64,000 nt of DNA from Prostheceraeus crozeri (GCA_907163375.1 CAJQUW010012442.1:62001-126000), one strand, 5' to 3'. Shown: positions 34,300 to 44,178, counted from the first letter of the stretch. Notes: generated by a model not told the origin, from the letters alone. Numbers and translations: made by a program.

Positions 34300-34440
34300 G
34301 AACGGCGTTCTCAACTTTTCATTCTCCAACAGAAAAAGGTGAAGTCATAAATTACTTACAATTCACTGTAAAAGTGAAGTTTAGTAACAAAACGCAATTT
34401 ACAAATTTACAAATTACAAATTTTTTGTAACATTTAAAGC
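34300..34440. promoter_or_regulatory. Conserved spacer between family-J genes
   Basis: Contains the palindrome GAGAACGGCGTTCTC followed by TTCATTCTCCAACAGAAAAA and ATAAATTACTTACAATTCAC. It is repeated in block B (about 50100-50240). A close variant is the 101-bp unit amplified at 63476-64000, so this spacer is a discrete, mobile or selected module. Confidence 0.5.
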
Positions 34441-34450
34441 TTACAAAAAT

Positions 34451-35190
34451 TCACAAATTTAGTTCGTCTATTTCTTGAGTTAAACCAGTTCTTTTCCCCC
34501 AAATTTCATCAGACGATTCCAACAGTCTTCTTTCCTTTTCTTTTGTGAGAAAGTCCTTAATTTGGTGTAGGTTTTTTTTGACAAAATGAATACTCAATGT
34601 TGAAGTATTGATTGTCGGGAATTCTAGAGATAGTCTGTTCAACTTGTTCAAGAAACTAATATATGTTCTGGAAAAATTGATTTGATGTTCATCGTTCAAA
34701 CATTCAACGAACTTTACAAATGAACAATGGATTAATGTTTTCATCTTATTCAATACCTTTCCTTGATTAATATATGTAATTAGCAATCTTTGATTACCTC
34801 TCTTTTCTGACAAAATTAGTTTTTTCAACGAGTCCACACACGTGGGAATAGTAAAATACGCCTGTTTTTGAGAGAGAGACAATCTTTATGACCTGGAGCT
34901 TTATTCTCCAGCGAAGCGACCGAAGCATAAGGATAAATTTTGCAGATTAATTGAAGATATTCTTCAATTTTGGTTTTGAAATTTACCTGTTCTCCAGGGT
35001 CGGCCTTTTTGTTTTTCTTTCTTGGTTGAATCTCCACCTTCCATTCTTCAAAATATTTTGCCGCAGTGTCTTGATGTTCTATTTTAATCAAGTATAATAA
35101 AAGCGGCATGTAAAAAAACTGTCTTAACACTTCATTTTCGTCAGATAACATCAAATCATTAAATTTGTATGTAGCGTGTGGCGCAATCAA
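34451..35190 (-). pseudogene. Family-J helical protein, block A copy 2 (best example)
   Basis: Two long frames, 34825-35190 and 34451-34882, cover the family. The amino block is FYMPLLLYLIKIEHQDTAAK and YFEEWKVEIQPRKKNKKADP. The central block is LKKLILSEKRGNQRLLITYI with NQGKVLNKMKTLI. The carboxyl block is FVKFVECLNDEHQINFSRTY, then TLSIHFVKKNLHQIKDFL. The total is about 250 residues, predicted almost wholly helical and basic in places, so nucleic-acid or virion-internal roles are possible, but I recognise no known family. Broken, about one interruption. Confidence 0.55.
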
Positions 35191-35276
35191 TGTCTTTTCT
35201 TTCTTGATTAGGTGGCCGTTAAGGCCGTGGTCTCATAAAGACCGTTTGGGGCATTCTCTGGTCTCATCAAGGCTTT

Positions 35277-35454
35277 TCACTCCTGAAAGTCAACCTCGTT
35301 TAAGAAAGGCTCACTCTCAACCGTTTGTAGAGTGAGGTGCTTGCAGCCTTCAATCATTTGTCTCTCTTCCTCTTTTTGTAGAAACTTTCTCTCAACTTCC
35401 TTCTTCGTAGGAGTTGAACTAGCAAGAGGTGTGAATGTTTCCTGTATCGGACAT
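35277..35454 (-). pseudogene. Small acidic/charged protein, block A copy
   Basis: Equivalent of the intact 59-residue gene at 51081-51260 (MSDTEETFTPLASS...). It keeps the same leader GCATTTCACTATCATAGTC immediately before its start. This copy is broken. Confidence 0.5.
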
Positions 35455-35579
35455 GACTATGATAGTGAAATGCAAGACACTCTTCTTTATATATGAGAAT
35501 GATGCATTGTGATTGATAAATGCATTGCAAAACAAAGACATGTAGTATATAGGTTTATTTACAATTGAAGCACATACTA

Positions 35580-36995
35580 TCCTGGTCATAAAGTTAGCAT
35601 ATTATGAAAAATTCATAAAGGTGCATGCAAATGGCGCTTAAAACGCGTGTTGTTGTTTTCAATCGAGTTAAAGTACCCGGTAGGTCCCTCAAATAACAAT
35701 CCAAAAAGATTTATCGACCAAAAAACTACAAGATTCCAAATGATTACCATAATGAAGACGAAAATCAATATTTTGTGAGTCCGCCTTTTGCTTTAATGAC
35801 AGCCGCAATCCTGTCAGGCATTGACTTAATCAGTTGTGCGCAGTACTCAGGGGAAATATCAGAGCACCACACTCTCTTGATCTTTTCCAAAAGGTCCTCT
35901 CGCGAGGTCGGTTTCAGGATACTGACTTTCTTCTTCATGACAGCCCAACAATTCTCGATCGGATTAAGGTCAGGGGAGTTCCCTGGCCACGGATGGATGA
36001 CCTGAATCCGTTGCTCCGAAAGCCAATCTTTAACCTTCCGGGAAGAGTGGCAGGGAGCGCCATCGTGTTGGAAATGGGAGCAATTGTGAATGGTCATGAA
36101 ATTCGGAACTTTCTCATTCAAGATTGCAAGATATGCTTCCGAATTGAGTGTGGAACTCTCTGGCACGAACCATAGACCAGCTCTCCCTTGGCCAGTAATG
36201 GCACCCCAGATCATTACAGAAGGCGAATGCTTCACTCCAGGAAGAACGTACCGCTGGTTATGGCGTTCACCTTTGGGACGACGAACGTGGCTGCAAAAAG
36301 CATAGAATTGCTTCACAATAGTCTCATCCGAGAACATCGTTGCCATCCATTGCTCTGTAGTCCAATTTCTATATTTCAGAGCAAAAGCAAGCCTGTCTTT
36401 GACGTTCTTTGTTAAAAGCCGAGGTTTGGTTGCCGGATGATACGCACGTAGTTTGAAGTGGAGCTGAAGACGTCGACGAATAGTTCTGGTACTGACAGAC
36501 GTATCAGGTGGTAGCTTCGCCTGGATTTCCGAAGAACTGCATGTCGGAGATGCAACGACCATTCGCCGCATCATCCTGCCAGTTTGATGACTGCTGCAGC
36601 GTGGGGCTCCAGGTGACTTCTTGTAGCAGAAAGAACCCGTCTCCTTGTAGCGTTTGACATCTCTTGATACAATCGATTGATTCAGCTTCAGTTTCCGGGC
36701 TATTTCACATTGTGTCAGATCTTCTTGTCGCAGGATGACGATCTGAGCGACGCTTTCACTCGTGATGTTGCGAGCGTTTCCCATAGCGAAATGAGTGCTG
36801 TACTCATTGTCAGAGAGCTAATCAATTTGAGTCACGGCGAGCATTCGAATCTCATTGGATAGCAATTGTGCCTATTCATTAGTGTTCACGCGGCAGTAGC
36901 ATGATAACAAAGATATTGCAATTACGTGGGGCGTTTTACGTTGACTCGACAAAATTCACTTAAAAGCGCAAAATATGCTAACTTTATGACCAGGA
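35580..36995 (-). mobile_element. Tc1/mariner transposon, DD35E type, intact
   Basis: 1416 bp with terminal inverted repeats of at least 24 bp (TCCTGGTCATAAAGTTAGC at the left, its complement at the right). It is flanked by TA at 35578-35579 and 36996-36997. Block B keeps the empty site at 51378-51385 (CACATACTAGTATAC), which proves the boundaries. It carries one uninterrupted 339-codon transposase. All visible features are those of a potentially mobile copy. Confidence 0.95.
35765..36784 (-). CDS. Tc1-like transposase (DD35E), full length
   Basis: 339 residues, the usual length for Tc1-like transposases. Two helix-turn-helix domains come first (ITSESVAQIVILRQEDLTQC with CEIARKLKLNQSIVSRDVKR, then DTSVSTRTIRRRLQLH) around a GAPR linker. 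The catalytic triad is D in TMFSDETIV, D in FQHDGAPCHSS and E in NSPDLNPIENCW. I count 35 residues between the last two, so DD35E, a spacing reported for the Traveler family. It cuts and pastes the element at TA. No interruption and all three acidic residues are present, so it may be active. Confidence 0.93.
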   Translation of the reverse strand: MGNARNITSESVAQIVILRQEDLTQCEIARKLKLNQSIVSRDVKRYKETGSFCYKKSPGAPRCSSHQTGRMMRRMVVASPTCSSSEIQAKLPPDTSVSTRTIRRRLQLHFKLRAYHPATKPRLLTKNVKDRLAFALKYRNWTTEQWMATMFSDETIVKQFYAFCSHVRRPKGERHNQRYVLPGVKHSPSVMIWGAITGQGRAGLWFVPESSTLNSEAYLAILNEKVPNFMTIHNCSHFQHDGAPCHSSRKVKDWLSEQRIQVIHPWPGNSPDLNPIENCWAVMKKKVSILKPTSREDLLEKIKRVWCSDISPEYCAQLIKSMPDRIAAVIKAKGGLTKY

Positions 36996-37004
36996 TAGTA
37001 TACT

Positions 37005-37256
37005 TTATAGCGCGGAAAAGTCAAGTGGAAGAACCTTTAAGTCATTGTAGACTTTGTAGCACCTTGGTCGTTTTTGGCCATCGGGCACTCTTCTCACGCG
37101 CGTTGTTTTTGGTGTAAAATCACCATTACTCCACACAACTTGCACAATCTGGCCTTTATCACAAGTCTCCTTCAGATCGCACTCTTCATCCCACTCGTCA
37201 ACCACTTCAAATATTTTGTTGAAGATCTCTAAGGCGGGAGATGTACCTTCCATCAT
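37005..37256 (-). CDS. 83-residue acidic/basic protein, unrecognised (block A)
   Basis: Begins MMEGTSPALEIFNKIFEVVD, then EWDEECDLKETCDKGQIVQV, then VWSNGDFTPKTTRVRRVPDG and ends KVYNDLKVLPLDFSAL. The middle looks like a small beta-barrel (IVQVVWSNGDFTP), reminiscent of chromo- or Tudor-like folds, but that is only an impression. It starts just 30 bp from the divergent gene at 37287, so the two share a very short promoter. Block B has the same gene with a mariner inserted in its fourth or fifth codon. Confidence 0.5.
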   Translation of the reverse strand: MMEGTSPALEIFNKIFEVVDEWDEECDLKETCDKGQIVQVVWSNGDFTPKTTRVRRVPDGQKRPRCYKVYNDLKVLPLDFSAL

Positions 37257-37286
37257 GAGATAGCATTCTCATCTATGTTTTCAACA

Positions 37287-37466
37287 ATGAATTCCTCAAC
37301 AACCAATCAGAATGATTCTAATTTAGATGAAGACTACATTATCACTTTATCAACCTGTGTCGCAGTAAAAACTTTTGTACAACATGATAAACTTTCTAAC
37401 TACACCAACAAGAGCTTGTTCACTAGCGAAGAGAGAAATGAGCTTGTGGTTGCGTGTGGCGCATGA
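37287..37466 (+). CDS. 59-residue small protein, unrecognised (block A)
   Basis: MNSSTTNQNDSNLDEDYIIT start, then LSTCVAVKTFVQHDKLSNYT and ESERNELVV-like end (TSEERNELVVACGA). Both copies (here and 53561-53740) are open over the whole length with one amino-acid difference, despite transposons all around. No signal or membrane segment. No family recognised. It is divergent to the gene at 37005-37256. Confidence 0.5.
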   Translation: MNSSTTNQNDSNLDEDYIITLSTCVAVKTFVQHDKLSNYTNKSLFTSEERNELVVACGA

Positions 37467-37576
37467 ATGTCCCTTCCAATTCATTCCATTTCATCATTTA
37501 TTCTTCCTCTCTGTATTCCAAATCCGAAGATATGTGGCGAGCTTGGGACCACTTTAGCTGCATTGGAAGGTAGCCC

Positions 37577-37947
37577 TTAAGAGGACTCATGGGGAGTTTC
37601 CGACGAAGGGTGATGAAATAATGTGTTGTATGTATGAAAGTTGATCTTATGTTTATAAAAAAGACAATCATCTAACTTGGGCGGGACTGGCCGATCCCGC
37701 TGAGAGAGACTCTTAAATCTCTCTATGTCAGCGGCATTGACCTCCTCTACTACAATCCGACTGTCAGAGGGCGGTATATACCCCCACTCTGTTGACTCGG
37801 TATCATCATCGGCAGCTGATGACCAATTCGAGCAAGATTGTTCCACACCCTCTCTTGCTCTTCCATCTGCAAAAACTCTTTAAATAAATTTCTCGGCTTT
37901 AACCGAAGCTTGTCAGGAGAGCTGACTAGCGTGTTTGGTGTCTGCAT
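37577..37947 (-). pseudogene. Acidic protein region, unrecognised (block A)
   Basis: Minus-strand coding-like sequence: MQTPNTLVSSPDKLRLKPRN near 37.9 kb, then SSAADDDTESTEWGYIPPSD, then FKSLSQRDRPVPPKLDDCLF and NTLFHHPSSETPHESS near 37.6 kb. The carboxyl part is repeated at 53851-53999, where a Tc1-like element cuts it. Broken, about one interruption. Function unknown. Confidence 0.4.
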
Positions 37948-38034
37948 GATGGAGTATAAAGTGAAAATGAGGTAGAGGCAACGGTTTATATACCCTCTTC
38001 CGGTCGATTCACCTTCTTGTCCATTTAAAGATCT

Positions 38035-38211
38035 TTAAAAAGTTTCTATTATTCTCCATTCTTTGAATAAATAATCTTCCTCGTCTTTTGTCTTAATATT
38101 CCTCCTCCTGTAATCTTCGAAAACTTCCTTACATCGTCTCTTGTGTTCTACGTTTGTGATGATTTTCAAAATGTCCATCTTCAAATTGTTAAATTCAGAA
38201 ATTCGAGACAT
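38035..38211 (-). CDS. 58-residue charged helical protein, unrecognised
   Basis: MSRISEFNNLKMDILKIITN, then NVEHKRRCKEVFEDYRRR and NIKTKDEEDYLFKEWRIIET. Strongly helical and rich in Lys, Arg and Glu. Relatives lie at about 44835-45038 (broken) and 60530-60680. It is transcribed away from the protease gene across a 300-bp shared upstream region. I do not recognise a family. Confidence 0.45.
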   Translation of the reverse strand: MSRISEFNNLKMDILKIITNVEHKRRCKEVFEDYRRRNIKTKDEEDYLFKEWRIIETF

Positions 38212-38509
38212 AATACTAAACTTTGCAGATTAACCGTGACTGACACTGTCTCGTAAGACACTCACAGAAAGTGTCAATACGTCGCAGCTGCGGTGCTCAT
38301 GCTACATGGAAATAATGGCAACAGCTGCTCCTTGTATTCAGACAATAGCGCCAATGGTAGAAGCACGGAATAGTGGCAGATGTCTAAGTAATGCTCCGAT
38401 GCATAATGCGGGTAGCATCGGTCGCTTCGCTGAAAACTCCGCTGAGGAACAAAGTTCCGGGTCACAAAGATTGCCGTCTCACACAATCTGAAATAGAATT
38501 TACTGTAAA
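38212..38509. promoter_or_regulatory. Divergent intergenic region of block C
   Basis: Separates the 58-residue gene from the protease gene. It includes GACACTGTCTCGTAAGACAC near an AGAAAGTGTC, then AATAGCGCC, AATGCGGGTAGC and GGGTCACAAAGATTG. The last three motifs also lie upstream at 28.4 kb. It is nearly the same in the three C blocks, so the open frame it happens to contain on the minus strand is not evidence of a gene. Confidence 0.45.
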
Positions 38510-38968
38510 ATGAGTAACATAAGTGACCTATGTTTTCAGGCTAATAACTTGACCGAGTTTTTGAAATTATATGGAAAGCAAACAACTATGAATTTCGATC
38601 TGAAGAAATTTGCTAATCAATTAGGAATAAAAAATGTCCACGTCTTAATGAGAGTTGAATTACAATTGCTAAAAAATAAGCCATCTGTAAATTTCGTATC
38701 AAATCTTCACACGTCAGATCAAAAAGGCATCCATTGGTCAGCAGGCGTTAGAAATTATCAACAGAATTTTTATTTTGATTCATATGGTCTTGCCCTTACT
38801 AATGAATTAAAAGAAATACTTGGAAATGGAATTTATAATACTTTTCAAGTACAGAAACCTGGAACAACTTATTGCGGACAGTTACGTCTTTACGTTTGAT
38901 GCAAATTGCAAAAAGGAGTACCATTTCTTGATATTATGTTAGAGCTCAATGAATCAATGATAAAGTAG
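38510..38968 (+). pseudogene. Adenain-type protease, block C1 copy
   Basis: Readable from MSNISDLCFQANNLTEFLKL through KGIHWSAGVRN, FYFDSYG and GTTYCGQLRLYV, so the catalytic histidine, acid and cysteine regions are all recognisable, followed by LQKGVPFLDIMLELNE-type sequence. Broken near the carboxyl end (about one interruption). Confidence 0.75.
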
Positions 38969-39431
38969 AGTTGGCTAAATTTGGATAGTTCTTTAAAAGT
39001 TTGAACAATTTGATCAATAATGTCACATATGAGCGTGAAAACTTTATTTGATGAGTCTCATTCAACTCTTTCACGAATTTTACATAGTTCATATTGGACA
39101 ATGACTTCAGCCGTTGAAGAACTTCACCTTGTGAAATATAACGGCGTAGAAGATTCCGATGAGAAAATTTTTCGAAGTCAATGAGTTTATTCAACGAAGA
39201 GATGAACGATGTTATACTTAAAATATATTTTTCATCGAGAGATGCAGATAAACTGCTGTTGCCAACATCTTTGAATGAGTCTCGGATGATTTGAAACAAT
39301 TCTCTCTTTTTATCTTCTTCGTTCCCACTCGCCTTCTGTTGTTTTCTTAACGATTCATGAATAAAATTTGTTGATAATATTATATAGAAATCAAGATGAT
39401 TTGTCGAAAGAAGAGGCACAACTTGCTCCAC
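38946..39431 (-). pseudogene. Family-J helical protein, carboxyl part (C1)
   Basis: 161-codon frame. SSLNKLIDFEKFSHRNLLRR, ISQGEVLQRLKSLSNMNYVK, FVKELNETHQIKFSRSYVTL and KNYPNLANSTLSLIH align with the gene at 34451-35190. Its upstream side is cut by a TA microsatellite holding an LTR element. The uninterrupted paralogue at 58.9 kb shows what the flank looked like. Confidence 0.55.
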
Positions 39432-39497
39432 GAATCAACAAAATTCTCTCTATTATGCTGACGGAAGACTTTGCAAATGAAGTCTTCCTGCATACTG

Positions 39498-39500
<3 letters not shown>

Positions 39501-39558
<58 letters not shown>

Positions 39559-39568
39559 TATATATATA
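39501..39568. repeat. (TA)n microsatellite, left half
   Basis: About 68 bp of TA with rare interruptions. It flanks the left end of the second LTR element. The other half is at 44177-44270. Confidence 0.95.
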
Positions 39569-39697
39569 GATAAAACAGCAATCTTGAATGCAACCTTTAC
39601 TCACGTCGTAACCGCTTGTTGTGTTCTGTCTGCTACTGCAACAAGCCGTGCAGACTACATCGAATCACACCACACACTGACTCAGCATATCACATCA
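39569..39697 (-). repeat. 3' LTR (129 bp)
   Basis: From GATAAAACAGCAATCTTG to CATATCACATCA on the plus strand. On the element strand it begins TGATGTG but ends TTTTATC, so it lacks the usual CA end as far as I can place it. Matches 44034-44176 except for 14 bp. Confidence 0.85.
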
Positions 39698-39708
39698 CTC
39701 CTCCCTAT
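39698..39708 (-). promoter_or_regulatory. Polypurine tract
   Basis: On the element strand AATAGGGAGGAG directly precedes the 3' LTR. Confidence 0.7.
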
Positions 39709-39725
39709 TTAAAATTCAAAACGCA

Positions 39726-41859
39726 TCAAAATGAAGGATCAACAGGAGAATACGGTTTCAAAAATGTTATATGTCTCTGCAAAGTTTTCCGTCCAGATTT
39801 CACAGTTATTGATTGTCCCTTGATTTGCACCACTTCAAATACATCATCCAAATAATAAGGAGATCCCTTCTTGCGTAATGAGTTCTTTACTAAAACAAGA
39901 TCGCCGACATTCAAACGCTTATGAGTGTTTGGCCGAGTGTCTAGGGGATATTTCGGGTGATCAAAATCGGACATATGACGAGTTTTGTATGAGAAAATAA
40001 CATCATTAGGTGTGAGGCCAGTAGTTGCACTTCGCTGATAATTGTAAATAAATTGCCAATACAGCAGTTTATCAGGCCAGCCTGTTGGATTTTGAATTAA
40101 TTTCTCTTCCAGCCAACGGATAGTCCTCTCCACTGAACCATTACCATGATGGAAAGCTGAGGTTGTTTGATGTAGAATGTTAAAGCGTTCACAAAACTTC
40201 TTTAACCCTCAACGGTACACATAATTTTACGCACGTAGACGTACAAACGTGTACGCTTTGCACACAAAACCGCTGTGCTTGATTATATGAACAAGTCCTT
40301 TACGATATGTGAATATTGCATCTCTTATAAGTCTTACCCCTGCCCAACATGAAATACCTATCATCTGACACTGTTTGCGGTCGATCTTTGATTAGGCATC
40401 TAGGCCAATTGACAAAAGACAAATAGGCCAAATTGAATAAAAATTGTAAACTTCCATGGTTCATCGTGGTTTCCACACACTTAGCCAAATTTTAAATTGA
40501 AAACAATGTAATCCTCAATCTCGACTATACTAGCTTGAAAAACTGCCACACGTTTAGCAAAAACATTGAATTAGCTTTGACCATCCACAAAAATTGAACA
40601 AACAATTTTGTGAAATCATATCATTCAATTGCAAGATAAACAGAAATCTTTTCGAACTTGCATCCGATGTCGTGGACAGATGGGAAACATGGAAGTGTCA
40701 CACTTACTCCTTTTCCATTTCTTGCACACATGACATCTTAATGGCCGATTGATGCCGCTCCGATCTTGGCCGCCATTCAGTGGTACCTCACTCGATGGAA
40801 AGCTGAGGTTGTTTGATGTAGAATGTTAAAGCGTTCACAAAACTTCTTTAATGCAGAGAATTCAAGACCACCATCCGATAAGAAGACGGTTGGTTTGCCA
40901 TAGACACACATGAAATCCAACAATTTGTTCAATACCGTCTGACTGTCTTTGGACATCAATGGATAGAAACAGCTGTATCCACTAAAAGAAGCGTTTACAA
41001 CCACAATATATTGGTAGCCACCTCTAGCCAAGTGGACTGGGCCTTTCAAATCGATAGACACTTTCTCAAAAGGAAAATTTCCATGATATTGGTATTCCTC
41101 ATTCCGAAAATAAGAGTATGATTTGGAAAATGAACATGAATCACACTGCTTCACAAAGTTTCTGATGTGAGAAAACATTTTAGGCCAAAAGTAGCGACTT
41201 CTAATAAAGTCTTGCATCCTCCACACACCAGGGTGTCCCAAAAGCTCATGTGTCTGCTTTAGTAAATCCATGATAACTGAGTTGGGCACAACAATCCTGC
41301 TCTTGAATTTCACCAGACCATCTTCAATATTGACATGCTTCTTGTATGCATCCAAATATGTGGAAATGACACCATCGGACAACAACGGTTCCTGCAATTT
41401 TCTCCAATCAAAGCACTTGACGTCGGGAATCACAGCCAAAGCTCGCCGACTCAATGCATCAGCAACTGCATTTGAAGCTCCAGCGACATGCTCTATATCA
41501 AAGTCAAATTCCTGTAATGTGAGAATCCATCTTCCAATGCGACCTTTGAGCTTCTGATCTTTAATCCAAATCAAAGGTTTGTGGTCACACCTCAGAATAA
41601 ATTTCTTTCCAATCAAGCAATCATAATACTGCTTTAATCCAAATATAATCGCGAGCAGTTCCTTTCCGTATGTCGAATATTGCAACTCGGCCTTCTTCAA
41701 CAAGCGACTTGAATATTGAATAGGCCTATTATTTTGGATCAAAGTGGCTCCAATAGCTACATCTGAAGCATCAGTCTCTATCTTAAACAGAGACTTGGGG
41801 TCAGGAATCGCCAAAGGGGTGGCTTTAATGATCAAGTAACATATTATTAAACGAATCAA
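39726..41859 (-). pseudogene. RNase H and integrase region of the second LTR element
   Basis: From the right: RNase H (IETDASDVAIGATLIQ, STYGKELLAIIFGLKQY, LRCDHKPLIWI), integrase zinc module (HELLGHPGVWRMQDFI with CDSCSFSK), catalytic-core residues (VSIDLKGPVH, FLSDGGLEF) and, nearer 39.7 kb, the integrase carboxyl domain (LNVGDLVLVKNSLRKKG, YYLDDVFEVVQIKG). It is interrupted by inserted DNA at 40206-40793. Confidence 0.85.
40148..40851. repeat. 58-bp direct repeat flanking inserted DNA
   Basis: 40148-40205 and 40794-40851 are the same 58 bp of integrase coding sequence, beginning GATGGAAAGCTGAGG. Between them lie 588 bp unrelated to the element (40206-40793), with no gene I recognise. The repeat is far longer than ordinary transposon target duplications. 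Confidence 0.9.
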
Positions 41860-43267
41860 TCAATTCGGAAGTCCATTTCAGTTCCTTTGTAGACTTGTAG
41901 CAAGCCATTTTGAAGTCAAATAATCGCTTTGTGACTGCAGCGAAATTTTTGACAAACTTTCTGTAATGGTTTATCAGTCCAATAAAGCTCTCCAGCTCTT
42001 TATAGGAAGTTGGAAGAGGATAATCTCGTAAAACATGCCTTGCTTTATCATTGAATGTATAAGAGTCACCTCTCAAAACATGACCCAAATATTCAGCGCT
42101 GTCTTTTGCAAAGTGACATTTTGCTGCTTTCAAATGCAAGTTATTTTGCTGAAGACGATCGAACACAATGTCTAGATGCTTGCAATGCTCTGTCACATCG
42201 TGAGAAAAAATCAAAATATCGTCTATGTAAATAAAGACAAAATCGAGATCACCAAGTATATCCTGCATGCAGCGCTGGAAATGACCAGGTGCATTCTTCG
42301 GTCCAAATGGCATGACATTGAAGCTCCAATTTCCCATACTGGGACCAGGAGAAAATCACAACTTTTCTTTTGCACTGTCAGTTAGTGGAATATGCCAATA
42401 TCCCTGAGATAGATCCAATGTAGAGAATACTCTCCTACCATGCACTTTATTTCGGATTTCCTCAAATTGTGGAATATCGCACGACAATTTCACAGTATGT
42501 TTGTTAAGTTGCCTGAAACCAACACACAGGCGGATATCTCCAGTTTTCTTTTTGGCAATAACAATCGGAAAGGAAAAGGGGGATGTAGTCCTTGTAATAA
42601 TTCCTCTCTCTTCTAAATCACACATCTGCCGTTGGACTTCACTTTCGAAATGAATCGGAACCCTCCTTGCTGGTATGCGTAATGCATTTGTGGTATCTAA
42701 CTGGACATCAAACTTGAATCGATCAGGCATAATTCCGGAATTATCTGAGAAAACACACGAGTACTGCAGCAATATATGCTTTATTTGATTAGGACAGTTA
42801 CCAAGATTCACTGACTCCATAGCACTTGGTTGCAACGGCAAATAGATATCATCATTATGAAGATCGATGGGTTCTTCTTCTTCGACGTTCAAACACATTC
42901 GATCCGACCACTGCAATTTCACTCCAAGCGCATTCAGTATATCACGACCAACTATCATATCATAAGGAAAATAATAGAGATAGTGGTCATCACAATAAAA
43001 TGAATGTCGAAATTCCGTTTGAAAAATCCGAACAGACAAGTCAATACATGAATCAGCGGAAAATTTGCCGGAGTAAGAGCGGAAATCGTTTTTGCTCTTG
43101 TAAATGAAACTACTCAAGTTGTCCAGACACTCGTCTCTAACAAATGAAGTTGTCGAACCAGAATCCAATAATATTCGCAACCGCACGTTATTGTCAATTA
43201 TAGTTCCAGTCACCACATAATCATCGCCCTCTGAATCTCTGTAAGTAACAGGCCGAGCGACACCCAT
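41825..43267 (-). pseudogene. Protease and reverse transcriptase region of the second LTR element
   Basis: The right part has the retropepsin signature RILLDSGSTTSFV and the RT fingers (IRLCVGFRQLNKHTVK, VFSTLDLSQGYWHIPL). The left part has PFGPKNAPGHFQRCM, the catalytic FIYIDDILIFSHD and the thumb block ESFIGLINHYRKFV. This order is that of Ty3/gypsy elements. Confidence 0.9.
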
Positions 43268-44058
43268 TACTCTGTCGAGTTTTTTGAATCAGGATCAGTG
43301 ATGTCAGTGACCGAACGACGAGACCAGGCCTTCGGAAAATCAGATTTGGCAGACTTCAAGGCATCTCTTGGTTGTCGATTACGATTACGATTATTCGGAC
43401 AATCTCGCGCATAATGCCCATAACCGTCACAAGCATAGCAACGGTCAGTCATCGCCTTCGAATTGGGAATAAATCGTCGTTTCTGAGACACATTCTTTGA
43501 AATTGACAAACACGATTGTGGTGACGAAGATAGCAAATTCCACATAAACGACAACTGCTTCATGAATTCTGTAAAATTAGAAGCATTTCCCAACATGAGT
43601 CCAGCATCAGAAGGTAATAGTTCCACCAATCGTTGTTTAATCAGTAGTTCCATGATCGTTTAATCATCAATAAAACAACTCAATAACTTCTTGCTTTCAA
43701 CAATGTAATCTGTTGCCGATTTGAAATTGCAACAATCCAATTCAAAGAAACTCTTCAGAGGCGTACTTGTGGGCTGAAGTATCAAGGAAACCTTCCGCTT
43801 CAACGATTCGTAAGTAGCTCTTCCATCAACACCAAGAGCATTGAAGCCAGGTGATTTGCTCATCGCAAATTTCAAGAATTTCACACGAATACTGTCATGT
43901 TCTGATTCATCAAAGGACTTTGTCATTAAAAAACAATCCATGTGTAGCTCAAACGCCGTTATGAAGTCTGTAGCCGTTGAAAAATCACTTATCTTTGGAA
44001 TGCCATCCATCATCAAACCACGCTCTGCTACCAGATAAAACAGCAATCTTGAATGCAA
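43267..44058 (-). pseudogene. Gag region of the second LTR element
   Basis: Gag core segments (FITAFELHMDCFLMTKSFDE, RVKFLKFAMSKSPGFNALG, TSTPLKSFFELDCCNFKSAT) are followed by a CCHC zinc knuckle, CYACDGYGHYARDCPNN, near 43.44 kb. It packages the element RNA. Confidence 0.8.
44017..44033 (-). promoter_or_regulatory. Primer binding site, initiator Met-tRNA type
   Basis: On the element strand TGGTAGCAGAGCGTGGT abuts the 5' LTR. The first eleven bases and the following TGG match the complement of the 3' end of eukaryotic initiator tRNA-Met (TGGTAGCAGAGGATGG), with two differences. Confidence 0.8.
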
Positions 44059-44176
44059 CCTTTACTCACGTCGTAACCGCTTGTTGTGTTCTGTCTGCTA
44101 CTGCAACAAGCCGTGCAGACTACATCGAATCACGTGACAGCGAACACACCACACACTGACTCAGCATATCACATCA
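44034..44176 (-). repeat. 5' LTR (143 bp)
   Basis: Same sequence as 39569-39697 plus 14 bp near ATCACGTGACAGCGAAC. Confidence 0.85.
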
Positions 44177-44178
44177 TT

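Larger units (their letters stand above)
32832..37680. repeat. Segmental duplication, block A
   Basis: From GTGGTTGCGGGAACCGGAC at 32832 the sequence runs parallel to 48632 onward with roughly 98% identity by eye, apart from transposons inserted in one copy only (35580-36995 here; 51630-53491 there). Both blocks hold a dUTPase-like gene, two family-J genes and at least four small genes. Block B ends at 53999, where a Tc1-like element starts. Block A continues to about 37680 before the comparison runs out. Confidence 0.9.
38003..39201. repeat. Duplicated block C1 (protease and neighbours)
   Basis: Nearly the same as 44833-46027 (C2) and, for 38025-38560, as 60502-61021 (C3). It contains a 58-residue gene (-), a shared intergenic region, a protease copy (+) and the end of a family-J gene (-). 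C1 and C2 part company abruptly after CAACGAAGAGA (39201 and 46027). Confidence 0.9.
39569..44176 (-). mobile_element. Ty3/gypsy LTR retrotransposon with very short LTRs, broken
   Basis: 4.6-kb element reading right to left: 5' LTR (44034-44176), initiator-Met-tRNA-type primer site, gag with CCHC knuckle, protease, RT, RNase H, integrase, polypurine tract, 3' LTR (39569-39697). LTRs are only 129 and 143 bp and are the same except for one 14-bp indel, so it is young. It lies in a TA microsatellite, which hides any target duplication. A foreign stretch (40206-40793) is inserted in the integrase part. About five breaks. Confidence 0.92.

Noticed and set aside
38274-38486. A 70-codon minus-strand frame (MCETAIFVTRN...) present in all three C blocks.
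   Set aside because: It covers the divergent intergenic region, and the three copies are recent duplicates, so its persistence shows only duplication. The translation has no recognisable features.
39380-39712. Open frames made of alternating Ile and Tyr.
   Set aside because: They are translations of the TA microsatellite.
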